NCBI GenBank assembly: GCA_024138025.1
Contig: JAMXBD010000055.1
Coordinates: forward strand, 1,674,001-1,738,000
Direction of reading: 5' to 3'
Source: Combretum micranthum
Lineage: Eukaryota; Streptophyta; Magnoliopsida; Myrtales; Combretaceae
Length of the DNA stretch: 64,000 nt
The position numbers were made by a program, and so were the translations under genes. Positions 24,692-36,469 of this stretch are shown here, piece after piece (the stretch's first letter is position 1; every line of letters starts with the position of its first letter). Under the pieces are notes generated by a model. That model made no database searches. It was given only the letters and a program-made list of their open reading frames with translations, and had not been told where the DNA came from.

Positions 24692-24817
24692 GATAGTTAG
24701 TGCAAATTTTGATGTTGTATATAAAGCACTAACTCTAGGAACTTTATTATGATGTGATGTACTTAGTATTAGTGCTGATAGTTAGTGCAATTTTTGATGT
24801 TGTATATATGGCACTAA
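24692..24817 (+). repeat. two leader hairpins in direct repeat
   Basis: A 41-base unit at 24692-24732 recurs at 24777-24817 with few differences. Each unit is itself an inverted repeat: AGTTAGTGC at 24695-24703 pairs with GCACTAACT at 24726-24734, and TTAGTGC pairs with GCACTAA in the second. The RNA would form two similar stem-loops between the extra ORF and gag. This is a plausible place for packaging or dimerisation structure; that role is inferred from position only. Confidence 0.65.
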
Positions 24818-25079
24818 TGTGGAATAAAAGTATAATTATGTTTTGGTGTACATATATATATATGTTATCATGTGTGTATGTAAATGTAAGTGAAGTAGTA
24901 AAGAAAGTACGCTCATGTTAGGAAAGTATCATGTGTATTTTTAAATTATGAAAGATTTACACATGCATGAGATACTCCAAGAAAAATGCAGTAAGAAGCA
25001 TAAACAACTTGAATGAAATATGGTTACAATAAACGAGACTTACTTTATTTGATATGTAATTTATAGTAGAGCACCGAGA

Positions 25080-26482
25080 ATGAGAGGTGGAAGGAGAAGA
25101 ACTGCAAGAGTACCAACGAATCCACCTAATGAGGAACGGGCACTACAACCTAATCGCTTGGAGACTATTTTGCAAGCAATTCAACAATAGAACACCTTAA
25201 TTTTACAAGCTTTGCAAGCTAGACAAATACACCTGTTCCGCACACTCCTGAGGCACCCCTATGCCTCGAGTTTCTGCTAGGAGAAATGAGGAACGTGTTG
25301 CATCGGTTCAACCACCTGTGGAAGAACCGAGAAATCAAGAACGACGTGTTGAATCTGCAGCTGAAGTGCAAGGACCACCTCGACATGATCATGAATTACC
25401 ACCTCCACCACCTTGGAGACCACAAAGGAATTTGTTACCTGAGTTTATAAAGTGTAACAGGTACTTTGAGGGAATGCCGGAAAACCGAAGAAGCAGAAGA
25501 TTGGTTGTCTCAAATTGAGCGATCATTTGACGTGTTTCAGATACCTGAAGCACTTAAGGTACCATACGGAACCTACTTGCTGCGATTAAGGGCAAGAATA
25601 TGGTGGGATTCGAAGCAGAGAGGATTACCACATCCCATAACGTGGGAAGTTTTCAGACGGGAATTTCTGAAAGAATATTTCCCGGGCAGCTTGAAAGCAA
25701 GTATAGTACAGATCTAATGAATTTGACTCAAGGGAGTAAGACAATTGATGAATATGAACATGAATTCAATCGACTACTGCAATTTGCCCCTGACGCATAC
25801 AAAGACAGTGATGAATTAAAAAGGCAACTTTTATGGCTGGATTAGAGCCCCATTTCAGAGGAGGCTTACTGAATTTGAGATTATTGATTTCACTGCTATG
25901 GTAGAAAGGCGCGAGTGATAGAACGCGCTAGAAAATATGAAGTAGAAAGATATAAGAAACGGGGGCAAACTTTGGAAAAAGAATTCATGATAATGTGGGA
26001 GCGAGTACTGTTCCTAAGAAAGGGAAATTTGTTAAGCCAATTGGAAATGTCAAAAGTGGAAATACCGGGAGAAGTAATGTTACCTGTTGGAAATGCAAGG
26101 GCGCTCATTATCCAAGAGATGCCCACATCTGCAACATAATGCTTTTATTGTGGTGAAAGTGGACATCATGTTGCCAAATGTCCAAAAACGGCAAGTGCGA
26201 CCTGCTTTATCTGTAAGAAGATAGGTCATATAGCAACTCTGTCCTCAAAGGAATACTGGAGGGCAGGATCATCACAATCTAAAGGAGTTGTTGGAGCCAG
26301 AAATCAGAAAGAAGGCAATGCCAGTACTAACAAAAATACTGGAGCAGCCAGAATCTATGCTATGCACGGAACTCCAGTTGATGAAGAGGATAGAGGAGGA
26401 TGATACTGAAAACATTTGGGAGGAAGCTGATTTAGATGATACCGGACTCATTGCAGGTATGTTATTATGTTCAAAGCAATAG
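25080..26482 (+). pseudogene. gag: gag of element C (frameshifted)
   Basis: Capsid/nucleocapsid protein of the retrotransposon particle. The ATG at 25080 gives a basic start (MRGGRRRTARVP). Pro/Arg-rich sequence reaches LLPEFIKCNRYFEG, then the frame shifts near 25480 into the capsid core (AEDWLSQIERSFDVFQIPEA; ITWEVFRREFLKEYFPG) and shifts back near 25700 (LTQGSKTIDEYEHEFNRLLQ). A stop falls near 25842, and a Glu/Arg/Lys-rich stretch follows. Two zinc knuckles follow at about 26140-26241: the first, CFYCGESGHHVAKC, is a complete CX2CX4HX4C, while the second ends in Ser instead of the last Cys. An in-frame stop also lies in the N-terminal part near 25188. Length and order are normal for the clade, but no full-length Gag can be made. 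Confidence 0.85.
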
Positions 26483-26550
26483 TATGAGACACAAACACTT
26501 TAGATGCACAATTAATGCTTTTAAAGTCCTAAATAACATGTAATGTATAA

Positions 26551-26955
26551 TTGATAAATAGGCACAATACAAGTGAAAGACCATTCGTGTACGCTCTATT
26601 TGACACCGGCGCGACACATTCATTTATAGACACTGTATTAGCCAGACAATTAGGTCTAACATGTGAAGCTATGAATAAAGGGTTAGGGATCAGTACACCT
26701 ACTGGAGGAATGGTTATGACTCAGGAGATAGTGAAAGAATGCCCAATACAGATTGGGAATCAAGGATCAATTGTTGATCTAATTGTAGTGGATCTGCACA
26801 AATATGAAGTTATTTTGGGAATGACTTGGTTAGCTGCCACAAAAGCTAAGATCGATTGTCGTCTCAAGATGGTATCCTTTATAATTGTCAAGGAGAAAGA
26901 AAGGAGTACCAAGGAGAAAACTTCGAGACAAAGGAGTCAAATTAACAACCATTGA
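26551..26955 (+). pseudogene. retropepsin (aspartic protease) domain of element C
   Basis: A 134-residue open segment with the active-site motif LFDTGATHSFI about 20 residues in, followed by ARQLGL and the flap-region spacing typical of Ty3/gypsy proteases, then YEVILGMTWL. It is in the retropepsin family and would cleave Gag-Pol as a dimer. The segment is open, but it lies in a different frame from the zinc-knuckle and RT segments because of neighbouring indels. The frame opens before 26551, so the start shown is not a biological start. Confidence 0.85.
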
Positions 26956-27048
26956 AGTTGATGATGATGGCACCGAGAAGTTGGGTGAAATTATTTTAGG
27001 AGCTGTTAATGGAGAACCAGAGAAACCGATATTCATACTATAAGAACT

Positions 27049-27860
27049 GTGTGCGAATATCCAGATGTATTTCCAGAAGAATTACCTGGTTTACCTCCAC
27101 AAAGAGAAGTGGAATTCTCCATTGATTTGATGCCTGGAACAGAACCAGTATCAAAAGCTCCGTATCGAATGGCACCTGTAGAATTGAAGGAATTAAAAGT
27201 GCAATTGCAGGAATTGATGGATAAAGGATTCATCAGACCCAGTGTATCTCCATGGGGAGCCCCGGTGCTGTTTGTTAAAAAGAAGATGGTTCATTGAGAC
27301 TCTGTATTGATTATAGGGAATTGAACAAGGTAACCATCAAAAACAAGTATCCATTACCAAGAATCGATGATTTGTTTGATCAACTACGTGGAGCAAAAAT
27401 ATTTTCCCGTATTGATCTCAAATCTGGATATCATCAAATTCGAATCAAGACAGAAGATATACCTAAGACTGCATTTCGAACACGGTATGGCCACTATGAA
27501 TTTTTGGTTATGCCATTCGGACTGACTAATGCACCTGCGGTATTTATGGATTTGATGAATCGGATTTTTCGACCATGTTGGATATTTGTGTGATTGTGTT
27601 ATAGATGATATATTGGTATATTCACCATCAGAGGAGCAGCATGAGGAGCATTTGAGGAATGTATTGCAGATTTTGAGGGATAATAAATTATATGCTAAAT
27701 TGTCAAAGTGTGAATTTTGGCTTGAGAGCATATCTTTTCTTGGACACATCGTGTCTGGAGAAGGAATTTCTAGATCCTGCAAAGGTCAAAGCCATCGTGG
27801 AATGGAAAAGACCTGAGACAGTTACTGAAATCAGAAGTTTCTTGGGTTTAGCTGGATACT
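27049..27860 (+). pseudogene. reverse transcriptase domain of element C (frameshifted)
   Basis: The domain begins at [14 protein letters not shown] and includes [21 protein letters not shown] one-base shift at about 27290 leads to [39 protein letters not shown] (first catalytic Asp) and [13 protein letters not shown] second shift near 27585 precedes VIDDILVYS, the counterpart of the YVDD/FIDD box with both Asp present. SKCEFW and SFLGHIVS follow, with a third shift near 27770. Catalytic residues survive but the frame is broken three times, so no active enzyme is encoded. Confidence 0.93.
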
Positions 27861-28420
27861 ATCGGAAATTTGTACGGGATTTCTCAACAATTGCAAGACC
27901 GTTGACGCAATTGACAAAGAAAAATGAAAAATTTGAATGGAATGAAAAGCGGGAGCAAAGTTTCCAAGAATTGAAGAAGAGATTAGTGTCAGCACCAATA
28001 TTGGTCTTACCCAATGATCATGACCCATATGTTATATATAGTGATGCGTCCAAAAATGGTTTGGGATGTGTATTAATGCAGAATGGAAAAGTAATAGCAT
28101 ATGCATCCAGGCAGTTGAAACCCCATGAGATGAATTACCCTACTCATGACTTGGAACTAGCTGCCATTGTTTTTGCACTCAAAATTTGGAGACACTATTT
28201 ATATGGTCAAAGGTGTGAAATTTATACTGATCATAAAAGTTTGAAGTATATATTCACACAAAAAGAATTGAACATGAGGCAACGACGATGGTTGGAGCTA
28301 ATAAAGGATTATGATTTGGGTATCAATTATCACCCAGGAAAAATGAACGCCGTCGCTGATGCTTTGAGTCGGAAAAACTATGGTGAAGTAGCCTCAATGC
28401 TGACTGAGCAAAAAGAACTC
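27861..28420 (+). pseudogene. RNase H domain of element C
   Basis: This lies within the longest open segment (27692-28660). It has [20 protein letters not shown] (connection), [13 protein letters not shown] (first Asp), [20 protein letters not shown] (Glu), [11 protein letters not shown] (Asp) and [16 protein letters not shown] at its end. All the expected acidic residues are visible. It would degrade the RNA strand of the cDNA hybrid. The segment itself is uninterrupted. Confidence 0.93.
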
Positions 28421-28519
28421 ATCAAGGAATTTGAAAGGATGAGTTTAGGATTCACAATGCAAGGTTTTGAAGCTGAACTTGGAAATCTGATTTTGGAACC
28501 CACTTACTTCAACAGATCA

Positions 28520-29737
28520 AAGAAGCTCAAAAGGAAGATATGGAATTTCAAAGGATTATCCAAGAGATATCACAAGATAAATATAAGGATTTCCGAGTTG
28601 ATGATGAAGGAATCCTTAGAATGGGCAACAGACTGTGTGTACCCCATAAATCAGAGTTAAAGCAGAAGTTGATGCAAGAAGCACATAATTCCGGATATAC
28701 TGTTCATCCTGGAGAAACGAAAACGTATCAAGAATTGAAAAGTGCATATTGGTGGAACGGGATGAAAAAGGATGTAGCGGAATTTGTGGCTAGATGTGAG
28801 ATATGTCAACGGGTTAAAGCTGAACACCAAAAGCCGGGAGGATTGTTGAAGCCATTACCAATTCCTGAATGGAAATGGGATCAGATCTCTATGGACTTTG
28901 TATGTTCATTACCTAAGACGAGTAGTGGACATGACGCTGTATGGGTTATCGTGGATAGACTTACTAAATCAGCACATTTTATACCCATCAATATGACGTA
29001 TCCACTGGAAAAGCTAGCACGGATATATCTTAAAGAGATTGTTCGATTACATGGAATACCAGCTAGCATAGTATCGGATAGAGATCCACGCTTTGTTTCC
29101 AGATTTTGGAATGGATTGCAGAAAGCGTTAGGGACGCAGTTAAAGTTCAGTACCGCTTATCATCCCCAAACCGATGGACAAACGGAAAGGACTATACAGA
29201 CTTTGGAAGACATGCTAAGGTCTTGTATATTGGAATTTAAAGGAAATTGGGATCAACACTTACCTTTGGTGAATTCGCGTATAATAACAGTTATCATTCT
29301 AGTATCGGAATGCCGCCATATGAAGCACTTATGGTCGAAAGTGTAGATCACCATTATTTTGGGACAATTTAGAGAGAATAGCAGTTGGACCTGAAATGGT
29401 ACAAGAAACAATAGATAAGGTGGCAGTGATAAAACAAAAGATGAAAGAAGCTCAAGATCGACAAAAGAGTTGGGCAGATATGAAGAGACGGAATTGGAAT
29501 TCAAAGAGGAGATCATGTATACCTTAAAGTGAACCCGATCAAGAGTCTTCATCGTGGACGAAATCAAGGAAAATTAAGTCCTCGATATATTGGACCTTTT
29601 GAAATTTGGATAGGGTAGGAGATTTAGCCTATCGATTGGCTTTACCTCCGAATCTGTCTGGTATACATAACGTGTTTCATGTATCAGTTTTGAGGAAATA
29701 TGTCTCCGATCCAGATAAAGTGGTTGAGTTGGAACCA
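28520..29737 (+). pseudogene. integrase of element C (frameshifted in C-terminal part)
   Basis: The HHCC zinc-binding region is visible: VHPGETKTYQELKSAYWW followed by CEICQRVKAEHQKPGG. The DDE core has the first Asp in SMDFVCSLPK, the second in SDRDPRFVSRFW and the Glu in DGQTERTIQTLEDMLR. After about 29270 the frame shifts: FAYNNSYHSSIG-type sequence continues in another frame, and GDHVYLKVNPIKSLHR and IHNVFHVSVLRKYVSDPDKV follow after further shifts. The catalytic core is intact within 28540-29270. The protein ends at the chromodomain. Confidence 0.92.
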
Positions 29738-29739
29738 AT

Positions 29740-29937
29740 TCCATTAAGGAGAACTTGACATATGAGAAACAACCTGTTCGAATAATGGACAGTAAAGTAC
29801 AGACTCTTAGAAACAAGGAAATCAGATATGTTAAAGTTTTATGGGATCCCAACGGAAGAAATGACTTGGGAGTTAAAGATGAAGTTCGGAAGAATTATCC
29901 TAATCTATTTGAACATCAGGTACGTATCAAGCTTTGA
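29740..29937 (+). pseudogene. chromodomain at the integrase C-terminus
   Basis: The sequence reads EKQPVRIMDSKVQTLRNK then YVKVLWDP. A short out-of-phase stretch follows where TEEMTWEL sits in the neighbouring frame, and the phase returns at DEVRKNYPNLFEHQ. Chromodomains of this type define chromoviruses and steer integration to heterochromatin. The stop is at 29935-29937, 17 bases before the PPT. The related minus-strand copy at 49.8 kb keeps the WDPRTEEMTW block in frame, showing that this copy carries two compensating indels. Confidence 0.85.
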
Positions 29938-29953
29938 GGACAAAGCTTATTTT

Positions 29954-29966
29954 AAGGGGGGGAGGA
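29954..29966 (+). other. polypurine tract of element C
   Basis: AAGGGGGGGAGGA lies directly before the TGTAAACC start of the 3' LTR and serves as the plus-strand primer. The same tract appears reversed at 35570 and 49731 beside the other LTRs. Confidence 0.93.
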
Positions 29967-32900
29967 TGTAAACCCCAAAATTTTCACAATAGTATACAGT
30001 AGTAAAATAGAAAACGTAAATAGATAGTGAATTTAGAAACCGATAGAAATCCTAGAATAGACTATGAGTGATAAACTCATTCCTAGTTGAAAAACCCGAA
30101 TAAAAATTTTCTTGACCTTAATAGATACCAAAAACGAGATTTCGTATCTTGAACTGATAATTCAAGATATAATTAGAAATAGTTTTAAAATTTCGAAACC
30201 GATAAGATACAGTTTATTTATAGAGCTTATCGGTATAAAACAATAGATTAAAACAAACAACACTAATACTGAACAATAATATCAACTTAGATCTAAAAAG
30301 GAAATTTCAAACCCGCTATTTTAATTGTTAGGAAATTCTAAATTTATTAGGACTTGGTTCCTAATTTAATTCATCGAAACTTGAAAATTTAACCACGTAA
30401 GTTAAAAATACTAAAAATAATTAATCGTGTGAAGTTTTAACTAAAAATTTGAAAATACAAATAATTTAAAGTGATGTAGCAACTTAAGTGAATTATAACT
30501 CGATAAAACGTAAATATAACGAGTAAAAATATACGCGAATAAGTTATATATATATTTTTAGTAAAAATATTTTTGTAATTATTAAATAAATAATATATAT
30601 ATATAAAAGAGGAAGTCGGATTTTATATTTCATCCACCGTATGAAGAATTGAACGTAGAGCATGCAACAGTAGCGGTAGAACAAACGAATCCTTCACGCG
30701 CTGCAGGATGACTGACCAGCTGAAGCCCCACGTGCACAACAATCCCCATTTGCCGCACGCAAGAAGCCAATCGAGCAACTGGAATGCTTCCCGCGCACAG
30801 CAGAGGTCGAGTAGCCTCATCCCCACGCACGGTCAAGGCAATCCATTGAGCAGCAGCAGCACCAGCGGGCAGCCTGCACACACACGCACAATAGTAGCAG
30901 TCTCCATTCCAGCCCACAGCAGCAAGCAACAGGAGTCCACCGAGCATCAACTTCACACACACGCCTCACCAACAGCAGCTCCACACACACGCACCTCCCG
31001 CACACACACAACAAAGAGCTGGAAACAGGGCACCTGGAAACAGAGCTCTGAGATTTCTTGTCCGACTTTGATCCAAATTTGAGCCTCTAAATTCAAAAGA
31101 AATTGACCCAAAAACCAACCAAAACACCCCACATGTAATCAACAATAAATGAGGAGAATTTCAGCACACAAAGACAACCATAACCACTTCAAAGATCCAT
31201 GCAAAAATTGGAGGAGAACAGCTGCAGCAGAGGAGAAAATTCAACAATTACAGCAGCACACACCTCTAGATCTAACTCCGATTTTTGCAATATTCTTAGG
31301 CTTAAATGAGCTGATATTTTGACCAATTAAACACCAATAAGGAGCCTTCAAATGGACACTTCATACACCAAAAATTAATGAGAAAATCGGATCCAAAATT
31401 CATCCAAAAATCAAGGTGGATTGTTCCAGAAATTTCAAACTTTCACACTTCAAACTTCAACAGATTTTGACCCGATTTTTACACATGTTAATCTCTTATT
31501 TTTACACACATAAATAACATTAATTAGCTACCAAACAAACACCATTAAAGCTCTCAAAGATAGCCACAAAAATTGTGTCAAATTTTGTATCCAACTTTGC
31601 AAAATCGGGTAGAAAATCCTAGCTACATTTGTGGACATTTTTCAAGTCCAAAACCCATTCCATAGCCTCTAAAACTTAGTTTAGTCCTAGTATAAGTATG
31701 TAAGCCTAAGTTAGACACAATTTGAGCTCATAAATTCCACAAAAACACTCCAAAATCCAAGCTGCAACTACAAGTGCGTCCAGTACTTTTTACTTCCCTT
31801 TTTCCCTTACTACCTTCAACATAGAAGCTTTGGAACTTTGTGTGAAGCAACCATAAACCTTTAGCCTACTTCCATATCTTGCCTACACATTAAGCTCATC
31901 AATAACAACCAAAACTGAATAAAAAATCCTAAGTTATCCTAGGGTTCAATAGGAAGAAATTAGCTTGATAAGGTGAGAATATTTGATTTCATTAGTAAAC
32001 TCCCGTTATAGTTAATGTGTTTAGTTAGAAACTCATCATCTAATCTTTGATTTAGGTTTAATTCTTGCTTTAAGAGGAAGTTGAACAACCTCCTTCCATT
32101 CCAATCCAAGGTAAGTTCCAAACTAAACCTATCCTTGTTAAATTTGTGAATAGCCTTTAGGATGGATTATTGAGCATTGGAAGAAAGTTTTACGGTTGAT
32201 AGAAGTTGCTAATCTATTGAGGAATTCAAATGGAGAGATGGATGATGTGTTGAGAATGCTTAGGTATTGTTGGAAAAGAAAAAACAACAACTTAGAAATA
32301 TTAGGAATATGGTAATAGTAAATTCGGATTTAAGGATAAAGTGGACAAAATAAGACTCAAACTTCTTCCAATCTAGTCTAAATGCATGTTTAAAGCTTCT
32401 AAGACCTTATATGAACATAAAGCTTGATAAAACAAGCTTTACAAGCATGATTAGAAGACCTACGTTATAAGAAAAATGTACGAACAAATTCATGAAAATT
32501 ATACATACCGAGACTTCTATAGGTTATGATGGAACTTAAGATATAAATGAAAGTTTAAATGGGATTCTCTAAAATAATCCTCAAATCAAAAGAAACTTAA
32601 AAGAATCACACAATAGAAATTCCTTTCCTATAGGAATCAATACTTTAAGAAATCGATATAAACCATAGGAATAATACCAAATACCGATATAGGACACTTA
32701 GACACTCATAGGAATTTAATTTTTATTTATAAATATTATTGACAAATACTTTATCTTAATAGGTAATTTCGATACTGTTGAGGATTTCCCAGTTGATTAC
32801 TACGACTGATCAATATGAGAAAGTGAGTAACTTAGACTTGTTACATTGTTTGTGATTGTAGTATAGTTGCACTAAAATACAAAGATATTAATAATGAACT

Positions 32901-34000
32901 CTCGCGTGTATGGGATTATGGGATTTGCCTGCTGTTTGTAATTACTTGTTTGATAAATGTTACTAATCAAAAGTGATAACGAATGGCTTGTGAAATTACT
33001 ATATGTAAAGCATGTTGAGTGTTTGAATGAAGTTGAACACTTATAACTGACTAAAAATTATCGAACTCATAAATAAAATGGTGCATGCATAGCATGATTT
33101 GCATATTCTGCATTATGTTTTTACAAATGCCTACTACGTGTTAGAATTTCAGTTCTCTGGTAATACTTGGTTTTTCTAGACAGAGGCTATTAGTTCTACG
33201 CAAGTTTACCTTTGTTCTGTCGGTTCCATGGGAACTAACTGGTAACGAAAGACGCCGCCCATGGTATCGCTGTGAAATGTCTAACACTTAGTGGAGTTTC
33301 TAAGGCGTAAAACCGGAAATAGGTGTTTAAAACATCATTAACGTAAAGAGATAATAATTGTGAGGATTGTGGATTTCCTGTATGCTTCATTTCTCCTGGG
33401 TAGGTGATTCAGGGATTGGTTCCTTCAACCCCGATGAGAGGGCATAAATCTCCATCCCGTTTGGATTCCAGTTTGTCCAAGCTTGTAATTGTTCATGTGT
33501 TTGATTGTTGCATTACATATGATTGATAATAACTTGCTTGTTGTGATAAGTCTGGTTATTCACTGAGCCCGTGGTTATGCTCACACTCCTACAGTCCTTA
33601 CAGGATGACACTTAAGCCTTGGTTGATGGCTTCTAGGAGCTTAGAGCCGATATGATTCTAATACTGGAAGAGTTTTGGAAATAGGGAAAAGTAGTTTCTT
33701 TATTTATATGTATTAATTGATGTTAGTGCATCAATTTTATTATCTGAGAACTTAGATAGTTTTATGGTTTGTAATAGTTATTATTCAGACTGTAGCACTT
33801 AATTATGGTATTGTGATTTTATTTACTTTCATCGTTTCTTATCACGCAACCAAAAAAATCCTGTTTTGTTGAACTCATGTCACTTTCCAAAGTAATTCTA
33901 GTATTGATATGTGTATTTGATATCGTCTGGGTTATCCGACTGTATCATAATATATATATATATATATATATTACTACTAGTGTACTATTGGGGCGTGACA
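29967..34000 (+). repeat. 3' LTR of element C
   Basis: 4034 bp, TGTAAACCCC to GGGGCGTGACA, collinear with 19403-23404 at a few percent difference by eye. The main size difference is an AT-rich stretch near 30540-30600. It contains a (TA)n run near 33950-33971. Confidence 0.95.
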
Positions 34001-34005
34001 GAATT
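34001..34005. repeat. target site duplication GAATT (right)
   Basis: Right copy of the duplication flanking element C. Confidence 0.93.
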
Positions 34006-35569
34006 TCCAAAGCCTAGCTGTTCATGTTATCTTCTAATTCCACGTGAAAGAATTCTGGAGCTGGTTGACTTCGGTTGGATTTGGCTATCCTCCACTTCAT
34101 ACGCGAAAATTCTATATGTGGAAAAACAAATCACAGCCAATTCCTGCACTGAGTTCTTCAATTTCCAACGTGGTGAATTTGGGTTGTTTGGTTTTCATTT
34201 CATTTTTTTTATTTGTTTTACTAATTTACTAAAATATTTCAGCAAATATTCCTTTATAATATTTTAACAAATATTAATTTATAATGTATGTTCATATTGG
34301 TTAAATAAGAGTTTTATCGAAATAGGATTTCCTAAGTTTCTAAAAAAAAAATTCTAAGTTGTTTATACGTACAATTTTTTTTTTTTAGTTTAAAGTTCAC
34401 ATGATTAATTATTTTTAATATTTTAGCTTACGTGATTAAATTTTTCAAGTTCAATAAATCGGATTTGGAACCGAGTCTTAATAAATTCAGAATTTCTTAA
34501 CAAGTGTAACAGCGGTTCGGAATTATTTTATCTTAAATTTAGATTAGTAATTATTGATCGGTATTAGTATCTATTATGTATTGATAATCTTAGTAAATCC
34601 TCTTTGAGTTATTGTTCTATACCGATAAGCTCTATTATTAAACTGTATCTTATCGGTTTTGAAATTAGGAGTTACTTCTAATTATATCGTGAATTATCAA
34701 TTCAATATGCGAAATCTAGTTTTTGGTATCTATTAAAGCCAAATAAATTTTTATTTAGGTTTTTCAAGCTACGAATGAGTTTATTACAACTCATAGATCT
34801 ATTCTAAGATTTCTGTTGAATCACATATTTGGTATTAATTTCACATTTGCCAATTTGTTCATTTTCCAGTTATGAAAATTACATTAGCAACTCAGGATTT
34901 TAATTTCTAAAATCTCTAAACCTTTTAATTAGAATATCAGTGTAATTTAAATATTTATTTAAGATCTAGATTCTTAGATATCAATCTGTCATCTTGTCGT
35001 ATCCTTTGTAATTCCAGTAATTTATCTTTAGTCTATATTTTTATAACTTGTAAGTTCTAAAAATTAATCCTCTGTTATTGTGATTTAAATTTAAGGTTAG
35101 CTATGATTTGTTTATTGGACTATTGATCACTTCACTAAACGTCATGTTTTAATGTATAGGAGTTATTTATACTAATTTGTTAATAACAACATATTTTATC
35201 TAGGCTACTTATTAGTATTAACATATTAAAAATAGTTTGAACACTATTATTTCATTATTTAACAAGCATAGGATTTATTTTCTAAATATTGAGCTTAAGG
35301 AAAAAGAATTCAGTAGTTTACATTAACAATTGATTTATCGTCGTTTTATATTATTTGATATCATAGAAGTTCAGTTTGTATTTTCAAAATTTTTATTGGT
35401 AACGATTTTAATATTTCTAATTATAATCAAATTCATTAACACTTTAACATTTTTAAATCGAGAAAAATTTGGAGTGATTTTTACTACTTGTTCCAATTAT
35501 TCTAAATAATCAAATATTACATTTTTAGTATTTGTTGAAATCATGTTACGTAAAATTTGGGGGATTACA
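34006..35569 (-). mobile_element. LTR B2 (minus strand), 5' segment
   Basis: This is the remainder of the split minus-strand LTR. It ends with TGTAATCCCC (read on the minus strand) at 35569, immediately next to a reversed PPT, so B2 is the 3' LTR of its element. The part from about 34160 to 34975 matches 38086-38900 in reverse. Adding the three segments gives an LTR of about 5.9 kb. Short frames here have no family signature. Confidence 0.85.
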
Positions 35570-35584
35570 TCCTCCCCCCTTAAG
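35570..35584 (-). other. polypurine tract of element B (reversed)
   Basis: TCCTCCCCCCTTAAG on the plus strand is a PPT on the minus strand. The next bases, read on the minus strand as AGTTTCGAGGACGAAACTTC, correspond to the end of the coding region in this group of elements. Confidence 0.85.
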
Positions 35585-36460
35585 AGAAGTTTCGTCCTCG
35601 AAACTTGTAGGGGTTTATCTAGATTCCAAAAGAATTTCGTACTTGGAACTTATTCTACTATAGACATTTATCTCGTATCTATAATCTTATATTTCTATAA
35701 CAGTAAAACTAATAAAAGCGTTCCCTATTCTTTTGTAGTGATTGCAATAACATCAACAAAGTTTCTTCCTTATCTCTCTTGTATCTTCCTTATTTTCAAC
35801 GATATCAGTAGGATAATACTTCTAAAGGGTCAAGAACAGAAACTTCATAATTACTCATGGAATTGTTAACTATGGTTATATTCATCATTTGGACTACTAA
35901 AATTTCTCTCTTTAATTAATCCATTGTCTCCAAAAGTAGGATTCATAATTACTAATTTTAATGGTGGCTTGTTCTATAGAATCATTACAGTAGGGAAGAA
36001 TATGATCATTTATCCTATTTTATTCTTCTGCAATTGTCCTCGGTTTCTTCACTAGTGTGATTACTTTAATACCTCTAGTAAGATCTCTTGTCTTATTGAA
36101 TCATCAACTAATAATTCGTTCTACTTTTATCACCACATATGCTCTAATAATTCTCCAAATATATTCATATCCAAATACCAACTTAAAATACATCTGGTAA
36201 TATATTTGATATATTTCAGTCAATCATAGTAAAATAAAGACTAGAGCTTCTTCTGGTTTTTCCTCAATACCTTTTACACACTTTCATATCATCATAATCA
36301 TCAACATTTCGTATCATTATATATCTGATTTCAGTAAAAGTAGTTTTTGATATTCTCTAAGACACTATAGTAAGTTGTACAAATCCTTTATTGGATATTT
36401 CTGCTTACCATACTTCTACTGGTTTCCTATTATTTAGCTAGTCTAATCATTTGTAATAAC
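35585..36460 (-). other. internal region of element B without recognisable pol
   Basis: Between the PPT and the gag zinc knuckles there are only about 900 bp. I found no protease, RT, RNase H or integrase motif on either strand. Either pol was lost by deletion or the element is a gag-only, non-autonomous derivative. Confidence 0.55.
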
Positions 36461-36469
36461 ATGAGGAAA

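Larger units (their letters stand above)
19403..34000 (+). mobile_element. complete but defective Tekay/Del-type Ty3/gypsy LTR retrotransposon (element C)
   Basis: Order seen: 5' LTR 19403-23404, PBS 23413-23424, extra ORF 23641-24598, gag from 25080, protease, RT, RNase H, integrase, C-terminal chromodomain about 29740-29937, PPT 29954-29966, 3' LTR 29967-34000, all bounded by GAATT duplications. The pol order with integrase after RNase H defines Ty3/gypsy. The chromodomain with a KVQTLRNKEIRYVKVLW core and a YPNLFE end, 4-kb LTRs and a Met-initiator PBS fit the Tekay (Del) chromovirus clade as I know it. Frameshifts in gag, between RT blocks and in integrase, plus stops, make it non-autonomous today. 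In 21361-21555 against 31950-32145 I count about three LTR differences, suggesting a fairly recent insertion. It inserted into the LTR of a related element. Confidence 0.95.

Noticed and set aside
24600..25080. Possible tRNA or other small RNA gene in the leader hairpins
   Set aside because: The stem-loops lack tRNA A/B box order and are better explained as duplicated leader structure.
29253..29567. 104-codon minus-strand frame and other antisense frames across gag-pol
   Set aside because: Shadows of the plus-strand integrase coding sequence.
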